Assembly (NCBI GenBank): GCA_944392445.1
Contig: CALXWT010000005.1
Coordinates: 1-44,718, forward strand
From: an uncultured Clostridia bacterium
GTDB lineage: Bacteria; Bacillota; Clostridia; TANB77; CAG-508
DNA length: 44,718 bases
Reading direction: 5' to 3'
Under the pieces are notes generated by a model, which saw only the letters and a program-made list of their open reading frames with translations, was not told where the DNA came from and did no database searches. Shown here piece after piece: positions 32,890 to 40,970 of this stretch. A program made the translations under genes and the position numbers. Numbering within the stretch: the stretch's first letter is position 1; the number at the start of each line of letters is the position of its first letter.

Positions 32890-33032
32890 CCTAATGTATG
32901 TTTTAAATTTTTATTCTCGGCCCCCAACATCGTACAAACTGTATAAACTTTACTAAAGTCAAGTTTAACAGTTTGTAAACTTGTTGGTCCCCACCTTTAG
33001 CACTCAAATAAAAATTTAAAACATACATTAGG
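32890..33032 (+). repeat. Hairpin element family H1, copy 3
   Basis: Perfect 26-bp arms at 32890-32915 and 33007-33032 enclose a 91-nt core (32916-33006) nearly identical to that of copy 2. Copies 2 and 3 are only 1.2 kb apart but have wholly different arms. The aspS promoter begins 13 bp after the element. Confidence 0.9.
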
Positions 33033-33045
33033 CGACAAAAAATAG

Positions 33046-33074
33046 TTGTAATAAGTTGTAAATTATAGTATAAT
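33046..33074 (+). promoter_or_regulatory. Sigma-A promoter of aspS
   Basis: -35 TTGTAA (33046-33051), 17-bp spacer, perfect -10 TATAAT (33069-33074). Confidence 0.65.
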
Positions 33075-33111
33075 GGGTGAGAATTTTAAAACAAGTAAAA
33101 GGAAGGATAGT

Positions 33112-34866
33112 ATGTACAGAAATCATAATTGTGGAGAATTAAACATAACAAATGTTGGAGAAGTAGTAACAATTGCAGGATGGATACAAACAATAAGAAA
33201 CTTAGGTTCAATGAAATTTATAGATTTGCGTGACCAATTCGGAATTACACAAATAGTAATAAGCGATAACGAAGAACTTATGAACTTAGCAAACGATTTA
33301 GTTACAGAATGTGTAATTAGCGTTAAAGGAAAAGTAGTAGAAAGAAGCAGCAAAAACACTAAAATTCCAACAGGTGAAATAGAAATAAATGCAGAAGAAA
33401 TAAAAGTTTTAGGAAAATGCAAAAATGTATTACCTTTTGAAGTTAACTCAGAAAAAACAGGAGAGGCAAGAGAAGATTTACGTTTAGAATATAGATTCTT
33501 AGATTTAAGAAATGATAAATTGCATAAAACCATCTTACTACGCTCAAACATAATGAAAACATTAAGAAGAAAAATGGATGAATTAGGCTTTACAGAAATT
33601 CAAACACCAATTCTAGCTAATTCATCACCAGAAGGAGCAAGAGATTATCTAGTTCCTAGTAGATTACATCCAGGGGAGTTTTATGCACTTCCTCAAGCAC
33701 CACAACAATTTAAACAATTACTTATGGTAGCGGGTTTTGATAAATATTATCAAATAGCACCTTGCTTTAGAGATGAAGATCCTAGAGCGGACAGAGCACC
33801 TGGTGAATTTTATCAACTAGACTTTGAAATGAGTTTTGCAGAGCAAGAGGACGTATTTAAAGTATTAGAAGATATATTTACAACTGTATTTAAAGAGCAT
33901 ACAAATTGGAAAGTGGATGAAGCACCATTTAGACGTATTCCATATAGAGAGGCAATGGAAAAATACGGAATAGACAAGCCAGACTTACGTAATCCACTTA
34001 TAATCCAAGACGCAACAAAATTATTTGTAAATACAGAATTTAATGCATTTAAAGGTAAAACTATAAAAATGATTATAGTGCCAGACGGAGCTAGCCAAGG
34101 AAGAAAATTCTTTGATAATATGACAGATTTTGCAAAAGAAGAGGCAGGAGCAAATGGCTTAGCTTGGGTTAAAGTAGAGCCAGAGGGCTATACAGGAGGA
34201 ATTTCTAAATTTATAACAGACGAAGCAAAAGAAATTTTAGCAAAAGAATATGGGGTAAAAGAAAATTGTGCAATATTCTTTATAGCAGATGAGCTAAAAA
34301 TAGCACAGAAAATCGCAGGACAAGTTAGAATAGAACTTGGAAAAAGATTGGACTTAATAGAAAAAAATGTATATAGATTTTGCTTTATAACAGATTTTCC
34401 AATGTATGAATTATCTGATGAGGGAACAATAGACTTTAACCATAATCCATTTTCAATGCCACAAGGCGGAAAAGAAGCTTTAGAAAATAAAGATCCATTA
34501 GAAATTTTAGCATATCAATATGATGTGGTATGTAATGGATACGAAATGGCTTCGGGAGCAGTTAGAAACCACGACCCAGAGCTAATGGTTAAAGCATTTG
34601 AAATAGCAGGATATAGTGAAAAAGATGTTGAAACTAGATTTGGAGCTTTATATAATGCATTCCAATATGGAACACCACCACACGCAGGTGCAGCACCTGG
34701 CTTGGACAGAATGGTAATGCTTATAGCAGATTCTGATAATATAAGAGAAGTTATAGCATTTCCAAAGAATAAAAAAGCAAGAGATGTGCTTATGAGAGCG
34801 CCAAGTAAAGTTACAGATAAACAACTTAAAGACGTACATATAAAGGTGGATGTAGAAGACAAATAA
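33112..34866 (+). CDS. aspS: Aspartyl-tRNA synthetase
   Basis: Class II synthetase of the bacterial type. 584 aa: N-terminal OB anticodon-binding domain (VVTIAGWIQTIRNLGSMKFI, LRDQFGITQIVIS), class II motif 1 (RRKMDELGFTEIQTPIL), motif 2 (FRDEDPRADRAPGEFYQLD), the bacterial GAD insertion (about residues 300-410), motif 3 (GLDRMVMLIADSDNIREVI). The start is ATG 33112 (YRNHNCGELN), after AAGGAAGG; the upstream ATG 33073 lies at the promoter -10. First gene of a probable aspS-TSCPD-mnmA operon. Confidence 0.97.
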   Translation: MYRNHNCGELNITNVGEVVTIAGWIQTIRNLGSMKFIDLRDQFGITQIVISDNEELMNLANDLVTECVISVKGKVVERSSKNTKIPTGEIEINAEEIKVLGKCKNVLPFEVNSEKTGEAREDLRLEYRFLDLRNDKLHKTILLRSNIMKTLRRKMDELGFTEIQTPILANSSPEGARDYLVPSRLHPGEFYALPQAPQQFKQLLMVAGFDKYYQIAPCFRDEDPRADRAPGEFYQLDFEMSFAEQEDVFKVLEDIFTTVFKEHTNWKVDEAPFRRIPYREAMEKYGIDKPDLRNPLIIQDATKLFVNTEFNAFKGKTIKMIIVPDGASQGRKFFDNMTDFAKEEAGANGLAWVKVEPEGYTGGISKFITDEAKEILAKEYGVKENCAIFFIADELKIAQKIAGQVRIELGKRLDLIEKNVYRFCFITDFPMYELSDEGTIDFNHNPFSMPQGGKEALENKDPLEILAYQYDVVCNGYEMASGAVRNHDPELMVKAFEIAGYSEKDVETRFGALYNAFQYGTPPHAGAAPGLDRMVMLIADSDNIREVIAFPKNKKARDVLMRAPSKVTDKQLKDVHIKVDVEDK

Positions 34867-34881
34867 TTATAGGAGAAAAAA

Positions 34882-35139
34882 ATGGAATATAGATATAAAA
34901 CAAATGGAGTTTGTTCAAGAGAAATAATAATAGAAACTGATGGAGATATAATAAAAAAAGTTACAATAGTTGGTGGCTGTCAAGGTAATACACAAGGTGT
35001 ATCAAGATTAGTTGAAGGTATGCATATAGATGAAGTAATAAAAAGATTAAAAGGAATACTTTGTGGTACAAAAGGAACATCATGTCCAGATCAATTAGCA
35101 AAGGCTCTAGAAGAGTTAAAAGAAAATTATAAAAATTAG
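34882..35139 (+). CDS. TSCPD-domain protein (TIGR03905 family)
   Basis: Small conserved clostridial protein of unknown function. 85 aa with three or four conserved cysteines: TNGVCSREI, VGGCQGNTQGVSRLVEG, GILCGTKGTSCPDQLAKAL, the last containing the TSCPD signature also seen as a domain in ribonucleotide reductases. It starts 15 bp after aspS, so it is co-transcribed. The cysteines suggest metal binding. Confidence 0.88.
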   Translation: MEYRYKTNGVCSREIIIETDGDIIKKVTIVGGCQGNTQGVSRLVEGMHIDEVIKRLKGILCGTKGTSCPDQLAKALEELKENYKN

Positions 35140-35231
35140 TAGAGAAAGGGCACTTCTAAAATGCAAAAAATTGCAAAAAAGAGGTGACCTAAAATGCAAT
35201 AATATAAGAAAATTATAAAAGGAGCGAATTA

Positions 35232-36368
35232 ATGAAAAAAGTACTAATAGGAATGAGTGGAGGAGTGGATAGCTCTGTTTCAGCATTATTACTGCAAAAA
35301 CAAGGTTATGAAGTAATAGGTGCCACAATGAGATTATGGGGAGAAAATGAACAAAGTGATTCTAAGGAAAATTACAATGAACTTTCAGAAAATAGCGAAA
35401 ATAAACAGAATGATGCAGTAGAAGATGCAAAAAAAGTATGCGAAAAACTTGGAATTAAGCATTATGTAATAGATTTAAGAGAAGAATTTCAGAAAAGAGT
35501 AGTCGACAATTTTATATGTACATACTTGTGTGCTAAAACTCCAAATCCTTGTGTAGAGTGTAATAAATTTTTAAAATTTGATGCATTTTATAAAGTTGCA
35601 CAAGAACTTGGATGCGAATATATAGCAACAGGACATTATGCTAAAAATTTCTATTCAGATGAGTTTAATCAATATGTGCTTGCAAAAGCAGATGCAATAG
35701 AAAAAGACCAAAGTTATTTTTTATATGGAATAAATAAAGACATTTTACCATACATAATATTTCCACTTTCTGAATATACAGATAAGGCAGAAATTAGAAA
35801 AATTGCAGAAGAAAATGGCTTAGGGGTAGCACAAAAAAAAGACAGTCAAGAGATATGCTTTATACAAAATAATGATTATATAAGCTTTTTAAAAAAATAT
35901 AAAAATATAAATAATGGGGGAGACATTGTACTAAGCAATGGAAAAATTGTCGGAAAGCATACAGGACTTATAAACTATACAATAGGACAGAGAAGAGGTC
36001 TTGGAGTATCATATGAAGAGCCATTATACGTTATAAAGCTAGATAAAGCAAAAAACGAGGTAATAGTAGGTACAGAAAAAGAATTGTATACAGATGAACT
36101 TATGGCAAATGAACTAAACTTTTTAGTAGATATAAGTTTTCTAATAAACAAAACTAAAAAACAAAACAATTTACAGAACAATGAACAACAAGAAATAGAA
36201 ATTGAAGCAAAGATTCGTTATAGGTCAAAGCCAGCAAAAGCAATTCTAAAGATAGAAGATAATATAGCAATAGTAAAATTTTCCGAACCACAAAGGGCAA
36301 TAACACCAGGACAATCTGTGGTATTTTATTTAAACAACATAGTTTTGGGTGGAGGAAAAATAATATAA
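35232..36368 (+). CDS. mnmA: tRNA-specific 2-thiouridylase MnmA
   Basis: MnmA thiolates U34 of tRNA-Lys, -Glu and -Gln using ATP and a persulfide donor. 378 aa: PP-loop GMSGGVDSSVSA (residues 7-18), catalytic Cys107 in TPNPCVECNKFLKFD, ATGHYAKN, the second Cys209 in SQEICFI, YTIGQRRGLGV, and a C-terminal beta-barrel. Between the N-terminal strand and the next helix, residues 38-62 are a low-complexity Asn/Ser/Glu stretch longer than usual. Follows the TSCPD gene by 92 bp. Confidence 0.96.
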   Translation: MKKVLIGMSGGVDSSVSALLLQKQGYEVIGATMRLWGENEQSDSKENYNELSENSENKQNDAVEDAKKVCEKLGIKHYVIDLREEFQKRVVDNFICTYLCAKTPNPCVECNKFLKFDAFYKVAQELGCEYIATGHYAKNFYSDEFNQYVLAKADAIEKDQSYFLYGINKDILPYIIFPLSEYTDKAEIRKIAEENGLGVAQKKDSQEICFIQNNDYISFLKKYKNINNGGDIVLSNGKIVGKHTGLINYTIGQRRGLGVSYEEPLYVIKLDKAKNEVIVGTEKELYTDELMANELNFLVDISFLINKTKKQNNLQNNEQQEIEIEAKIRYRSKPAKAILKIEDNIAIVKFSEPQRAITPGQSVVFYLNNIVLGGGKII

Positions 36369-36413
36369 TATTAAATCGAAAAAATACAATAATATTAAAT
36401 CGGAAAAATACAA
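36366..36413. repeat. 24-bp direct repeat, two units
   Basis: TAATATTAAATCG(A/G)AAAAATACAA occurs twice in tandem (36366-36389, 36390-36413) with one difference, right before a strong promoter. It could be an AT-rich UP element or a regulator site, or a recent duplication. Confidence 0.6.
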
Positions 36414-36419
36414 AAGTAC

Positions 36420-36448
36420 TTGAAAAGCAAAAATTGTATTGGTATAAT
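36420..36448 (+). promoter_or_regulatory. Strong sigma-A promoter upstream of the GA-repeat ORF
   Basis: -35 TTGAAA (36420-36425), 17-bp spacer, perfect -10 TATAAT (36443-36448). It would drive the small ORF at 36494 and possibly the LRR gene, which has no clear promoter of its own. Confidence 0.75.
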
Positions 36449-36493
36449 GTATAAGGAAAAGGATAAAGAAAACACGAGAGGAGAAAAAGTAAA

Positions 36494-36712
36494 ATGCTTA
36501 AAACCGTTGAGGCTGTAAGAGAGAGAGAGAGAGAGAGAGAGGATAATTCTAGAGAATTAAGCCTTATTAACTATGCTCAAAATACAGCAATTATAATGGT
36601 TACCATAGCAATAGCTATAATAGTTGTTAATGGAAAAGAAAGCATAAAAATAAATAGAATAGAAAGCCATGAAAAGGATGGATTGTATAGCAATGAAAAA
36701 TTTGCTATATAG
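36494..36712 (+). CDS. Small membrane protein ORF with GA-repeat
   Basis: 72 codons. Residues 9-16 are an Arg-Glu repeat encoded by (GA)11; then one probable membrane helix (NTAIIMVTIAIAIIVV) and a charged C-terminus. GAGAGGAG lies about 11 bp before the ATG. I do not recognise the family. Its strong promoter argues that it is expressed. A loss or gain of one GA unit would shift the frame, so expression may be switchable. Confidence 0.5.
   Translation: MLKTVEAVREREREREDNSRELSLINYAQNTAIIMVTIAIAIIVVNGKESIKINRIESHEKDGLYSNEKFAI
36519..36541 (+). repeat. (GA)11 microsatellite within ORF
   Basis: Eleven GA units followed by G, starting 25 bases into the coding region. This is the longest dinucleotide run I see in the window. 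Confidence 0.9.
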
Positions 36713-36880
36713 TCCGTCCTTTTTGTGCGCTTAAGGGAAGATTTTAATATTTAAAATATAACAAAGGAAAGTAGAGAATGCTGAAAAAGCCTTAAAGAAT
36801 AAATAAAGTAGGACATTAGCCTAGATATTGAATAAGCAAAGTATTCAAAAAATCTCTACTAAATGAAAGGATGGGAAAAA

Positions 36881-38866
36881 ATGCAAAGAAAACAAAATAC
36901 AAAAGAAAGAAGCATAAATAAAATTGGTGAAACAAGTTCAATAAAAACACAAGAGCGAGGTATTACGCTAATAGCACTAATAGTAACCATAATAGTGTTA
37001 ATAATATTAGCAGTAGTATCAATAAATGCCATATTTGGAGCAGATGGATTAGTGGCACAGGCAAGAAGAACAGACTTAATAGTAGAGTTTACAATATACC
37101 TAGAAGAAAAAAAGAACTACGATTCAGAAAAAAAGTATGAAGACTCGAATTACAATAAGGAAAGTTTAAATGCAGGAAGAACCACATTGGCATATAATAC
37201 ACAAGGGGAAGAGACAGGAGGTAACATACAAACTGTAATACCATCAATGGATGATGAGTATGCCGGAATGTTTGAAATAATAAAAGGAGAATTTTATTTA
37301 TATGCAGCAAGTGAGTTAGAAAGAGAGGTTGCAACTGAGTTAGGAATACAGGTAAGCCCATACTTAATAGATGATGGAGTGTTATTATCAGCAAATGCAA
37401 ACCTAGGTTTACAAACAGAAGATGGAGTAGTGACTTTGCCAGAGCGTGTAACCGAAATAGGGCAGGGAGCCTTTTCAGGAGTAGAAGGGCTAAAAGAGGT
37501 AATAATTCCGGGAACGGTAAAAGTAATAGATAGAGATGCATTTTCATATAACGCAGAAATAGAAAAGATAACAATAGAGGATGGAGTTTTAAGTATTGGA
37601 GAAAATGCATTTAGAAATTGTGCTAGTCTAAAAGAGGTAGTAATGCCTGATAGTGTAATATCGCTGGAAAGTGAAGCTTTTAGAAACTGTACTAACCTGA
37701 CTACAGTACAATTATCAAATAATTTAACTGACATAGGTAGTTGGCAATTTTCAGGATGTAGTAATTTAACAACAATAAATATACCGACTAACTTAACAAG
37801 AATAGCAGATAATGCATTTTCCAATGACACTAAATTAGACAATATTCAAATACCGGCTAGTTGTACTTCAATAAATTCTACTGCGTTTCAAAATTGTACC
37901 AGCCTATATAATTTAACAATAGATGAAGCAAATCAATATTATGAGATAGAAGATGGAATAATATATAGAAAAGATAATAGCACCTTAATAATGTTAGCAC
38001 CAATGGCAACGAAAAAAGAAGTAACAATAAGAGAAGGAATAAAGAGCTTGGGTAGTTCTGCTTTATCAATGTGCAAGAGCATGACTACTTTAAATTTACC
38101 AAGTAGTCTAAGAGGCATAGGTGGAAGTACATTTGAAACTCTTACCATACTAGAGACAATAAATTTCCAAAATGGTAATAATGCTTATATGGAAGAAGAT
38201 GGTTATCTCTATGCCAATGGAGGAAAAGAATTAGTATATGTAGTACCTACAAAAACAACAATAAATATAAAAGAAACAGTAGAAACGATAGGACATTATG
38301 CAATAAATGGACCAAATGTAACAGAAGTTATAATACCAGATAATGTAACAACAATAAATTGGACAATATTTAGAAGTACTTCTAAGTTGAAAAAAATAGA
38401 AATAGGGAGTGGATTAAAAACTTTAACTCCTGATTTTAAAGCATGGTCAAATATTCCAAGTGGACTTGAATTAACTATAGATTCTGATAACCCTTATTAC
38501 AAAGTAGAAGGAAATCTAATATTAACTAAGAATGGAGAAGAGGTAGTAACATGGATTAATAAGGTACAAAGTCAAATAATACCAGAGGGTGTAGTAAAAC
38601 TGCGAGGCGGTTCTTTTATAGAATTTAATCAGGCAACAGAAATAGTACTACCAAGTACATTAAAAGAAATAGATAATAGTGCTTTTTCGTATTGCAGAAG
38701 TTTAGTAGAAATACAAATACCAAATAATGTAGAAACCATAGGCTCAAGTGCTTTTGCATATTGTGATAAACTAAAAACAATAAACATCGACAAAGAAAAA
38801 GGTAGTATAAGTGGCTCACCATGGAACGTACCAAAGGGAGAAAGAGCAATTATCTGGTTAAGGTAA
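36881..38866 (+). CDS. BspA-type leucine-rich-repeat protein with pilin-like leader
   Basis: 661-aa surface protein. The N-terminus is basic, then RGITLIALIVTIIVLIILA (about residues 31-49), the type IV prepilin-like leader/helix found in clostridial secreted proteins, followed by NAIFGADGLVAQA. From about residue 185 to the end are BspA (LRR_5) repeats, e.g. AFSGVEGLKEVIIPGTVKVI, AFRNCASLKEVVMPDSVISL and SAFAYCDKLKTI, interrupted by two islands with the YYEIEDGIIYRKDNSTLI pattern. Such repeats mediate adhesion. The start is ATG 36881; ATG 36863 lacks spacing to a ribosome site. The gene lies 168 bp after the GA-repeat ORF; that gap shows nothing else. Confidence 0.88.
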   Translation: MQRKQNTKERSINKIGETSSIKTQERGITLIALIVTIIVLIILAVVSINAIFGADGLVAQARRTDLIVEFTIYLEEKKNYDSEKKYEDSNYNKESLNAGRTTLAYNTQGEETGGNIQTVIPSMDDEYAGMFEIIKGEFYLYAASELEREVATELGIQVSPYLIDDGVLLSANANLGLQTEDGVVTLPERVTEIGQGAFSGVEGLKEVIIPGTVKVIDRDAFSYNAEIEKITIEDGVLSIGENAFRNCASLKEVVMPDSVISLESEAFRNCTNLTTVQLSNNLTDIGSWQFSGCSNLTTINIPTNLTRIADNAFSNDTKLDNIQIPASCTSINSTAFQNCTSLYNLTIDEANQYYEIEDGIIYRKDNSTLIMLAPMATKKEVTIREGIKSLGSSALSMCKSMTTLNLPSSLRGIGGSTFETLTILETINFQNGNNAYMEEDGYLYANGGKELVYVVPTKTTINIKETVETIGHYAINGPNVTEVIIPDNVTTINWTIFRSTSKLKKIEIGSGLKTLTPDFKAWSNIPSGLELTIDSDNPYYKVEGNLILTKNGEEVVTWINKVQSQIIPEGVVKLRGGSFIEFNQATEIVLPSTLKEIDNSAFSYCRSLVEIQIPNNVETIGSSAFAYCDKLKTINIDKEKGSISGSPWNVPKGERAIIWLR

Positions 38867-38873
38867 GTAAAAT

Positions 38874-38901
38874 AAAAAACTGTTACTAGATAATAGTTTT
38901 A
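38874..38901 (+). terminator. Terminator after the LRR gene
   Basis: AAAACTGTTA and TAATAGTTTT pair (one bulge) around CTAGA. The sequence GTTACTAGATAAT is also found, inverted, at the right edge of the H3 element at 4547-4560, so it is a shared motif. Confidence 0.6.
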
Positions 38902-38934
38902 GCACTAAAAAATGAACAAATTTTCGCAAAAGTA

Positions 38935-38963
38935 TTGACCTTTTATAAATTTGATGATATTAT
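38935..38963 (+). promoter_or_regulatory. Sigma-A promoter of the coiled-coil gene
   Basis: -35 TTGACC (38935-38940), 17-bp spacer, -10 TATTAT (38958-38963). Confidence 0.7.
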
Positions 38964-38991
38964 ATTGTCACAATAAAGTTGAGGTGATTAT

Positions 38992-39237
38992 ATGTCTAAA
39001 GTTAACAATGAAAAAGATGAACTTGAAGCAATAATTACACAAATAAACGGACTCTTAAACGAAATAAAAAACGAACAAAAAAACATGCAAAAAACCATTG
39101 AAAACAATCACAAGGTAAATATGCAAAAGTTTTCAAAATTGTTAGAGTACAACAAAATTGCAGATATGACAAATACTGTATTTGAAAGAAGAATAGCAAG
39201 AATAGAGAATTTACTTTGTGAAGCACTAAAGAAATAA
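38992..39237 (+). CDS. Small coiled-coil hypothetical protein
   Basis: 81 aa, highly charged and almost entirely helical: NEKDELEAIITQINGLLNEI and NEQKNMQKTIENNHKVNMQK, then ERRIARIENLLCEALKK. Heptad patterns suggest a coiled-coil dimer. No known family or domain recognised. A ribosome site (GAGGTGA) is seven bases before the start, and a clear promoter and terminator frame it, so it is a real single-gene unit. Confidence 0.65.
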   Translation: MSKVNNEKDELEAIITQINGLLNEIKNEQKNMQKTIENNHKVNMQKFSKLLEYNKIADMTNTVFERRIARIENLLCEALKK

Positions 39238-39247
39238 AAAATAAATA

Positions 39248-39294
39248 GGGGGGATTTAACTTATACTATGTAAGAAAAAATCCCTCCATTTTTT
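39248..39294 (+). terminator. Intrinsic terminator of the coiled-coil gene
   Basis: GGGGGGATTT pairs with AAATCCCTCC, followed by ATTTTTTC. Confidence 0.75.
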
Positions 39295-39314
39295 CATTTT
39301 ATTAAGTTATGTTC

Positions 39315-39343
39315 TTGCTTTAAGAACATATTTAATATATAAT
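39315..39343 (+). promoter_or_regulatory. Sigma-A promoter of murT
   Basis: -35 TTGCTT (39315-39320), 17-bp spacer, perfect -10 TATAAT (39338-39343). The -35 is overlapped by the palindrome GTTCTT/AAGAAC (39311-39327), a possible operator. It predicts a leader of about 130 nt. Confidence 0.6.
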
Positions 39344-39402
39344 AGCCGTGTACAAAACATTAGCTTGTGCATAGAAAATTGTAAGTATAAAAAATAAAGA
39401 AA

Positions 39403-39458
39403 GGTCATAAGAAAATAAAATATGGTTATAAAATTCATACTAAATAAATCTTATGACC
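39403..39458 (+). promoter_or_regulatory. Leader hairpin before murT
   Basis: GGTCATAAGA pairs perfectly with TCTTATGACC over a 36-nt loop, ending ten bases before the murT ribosome binding site. It may influence translation of murT. Confidence 0.45.
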
Positions 39459-39483
39459 ATATCATATGAGGGGAAACAATATT

Positions 39484-40869
39484 ATGAAAAAAGGGTTTAA
39501 ATTTTACATAGCTTTGTGGGGAGCAAAATTTGGAACTATGCTATTAAAATTATTTAGAAGAAATGCAACATTTTTTCCAGGAAAATTTGCACTTAAAGTG
39601 TGTCCAGACTTTATCGGAAAAATAGAAAAGCCACGAACAATTATAGCTGTAACAGGAACAAATGGAAAAACCACAGTATGTAATATGATAGAAGATATAT
39701 TAAAAGATAATAATTATGTATTTATAGACAATAAATATGGTTCAAACATTGATGCCGGGATAACAACTACTCTAATAAGTGGAGCAAATCTTATGGGAAA
39801 AGCAAAAAAAGACTTAGCTGTATTAGAAGTGGATGAAAGAAGTGCACCAAAAGTATATCCATATTTAACACCTACATATTTAGTATGTACAAATCTTTTT
39901 AGAGATTCACTTATGCGAAATGCACATACAGAGTTTATTTCCGGAATTCTTACTAAATACATTCCAAAAGAAACCACTCTAATACTAAATGGTGATGACT
40001 TAATTGCAAGCAATATAGCTCCAGAAAACAAAAGAATATATTTTGGAATAGATAGGCTACAGACAGATTCAGAAAAGTGTGAAAACATTGCAAGGGATAT
40101 AATTGCTTGTCCAAAATGTAATACTAAATTAGTTTATGACTATGTAAGATACAATCACATAGGAAAGGCACATTGCCCAAAATGTGACTTTAAATCACCG
40201 GAAATAGATTACTTAGCGACAAATATAGATTTAAAAAATATGAAACTAACACTAAAAAATGGTAGTTTAGAAGAAGAATACGATTTAATAAGTGATAATA
40301 TTATAAATATATATAATATTGTTACTGTTATTACTGTGCTTAAACAAATTGGGCTTAGTCAAAAGCAGATAAACGAATCACTAAAAAAACAAAAAATTGT
40401 TGATACAAGGTACAGCGAAGAAGGGGTAAACGGAATAAAAATTATTACACATTTAGCAAAGGGAATGAACCCTATTGCGTGCTCAAGAGTATTTGATTAT
40501 GTGCGAAAATATAAAGGCAACAAAGTAGTAATTCTATTTTTAGACGATTTGCACGAAGCAGCAAATGGAAGTGAAAACATAGCTTGGCAATATGATACAG
40601 ATTATGAATTCTTAAATAATGATAGTATAAAACAAATTATTATTGCAGGTGCAAGATATTTAGATGGATATGTTAGACTTCAAATGGCAGGAATAGACAA
40701 AGCTAAAATTTCATGCCAAAGAGACGAAATGTCAGCCTTAGATAATATTAAGCTAGATGGAATCGAAACAGTATTTATATTACATGACTTATACTCAATG
40801 GAATTAAAAGAATCAGCAAAGAAAAAAGTAGAGGTTATGATTAGAACCAAAATAGAGAATAAGGCATAG
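39484..40869 (+). CDS. murT: MurT-like Mur ligase (lipid II amidation) subunit
   Basis: In the known MurT-GatD complex, MurT activates the D-Glu of lipid II with ATP and ammonia from GatD replaces the phosphate, giving D-isoglutamine. 461 aa: Mur ligase P-loop VTGTNGKTT near residue 55, the MurT zinc ribbon C209/C212...C231/C234 (CPKC twice), and the C-terminal DUF1727 domain. In that domain the usual NDxxADGxDxSWIWD segment reads DDLHEAANGSENIAWQYD, so two of its acidic positions are altered. The start is ATG 39484 after GAGGGG. The gatD-like gene follows by 101 bp. Confidence 0.9.
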   Translation: MKKGFKFYIALWGAKFGTMLLKLFRRNATFFPGKFALKVCPDFIGKIEKPRTIIAVTGTNGKTTVCNMIEDILKDNNYVFIDNKYGSNIDAGITTTLISGANLMGKAKKDLAVLEVDERSAPKVYPYLTPTYLVCTNLFRDSLMRNAHTEFISGILTKYIPKETTLILNGDDLIASNIAPENKRIYFGIDRLQTDSEKCENIARDIIACPKCNTKLVYDYVRYNHIGKAHCPKCDFKSPEIDYLATNIDLKNMKLTLKNGSLEEEYDLISDNIINIYNIVTVITVLKQIGLSQKQINESLKKQKIVDTRYSEEGVNGIKIITHLAKGMNPIACSRVFDYVRKYKGNKVVILFLDDLHEAANGSENIAWQYDTDYEFLNNDSIKQIIIAGARYLDGYVRLQMAGIDKAKISCQRDEMSALDNIKLDGIETVFILHDLYSMELKESAKKKVEVMIRTKIENKA

Positions 40870-40970
40870 AAAGAGTAATAAAAATCATAAAAAAATAAAT
40901 TAAAATACAATATAAGCAAATGTTATGAAAATTAGTCTAGAAATAGACGAAGAAGAATAGGAGAAATTAA

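Noticed and set aside
24867-33032. H1 elements as MITEs or insertion sequences
   Set aside because: Their terminal inverted repeats differ completely between copies, there is no transposase, and no constant target duplication was seen.
37089-37842. Long leucine/serine-rich ORFs on the minus strand within the LRR gene, and similar ones in recG, ruvA and mfd
   Set aside because: They are antisense shadows of AT-rich coding sequence; composition is typical of reversed Lys/Ile/Glu codons and none has a ribosome site or recognisable domain.
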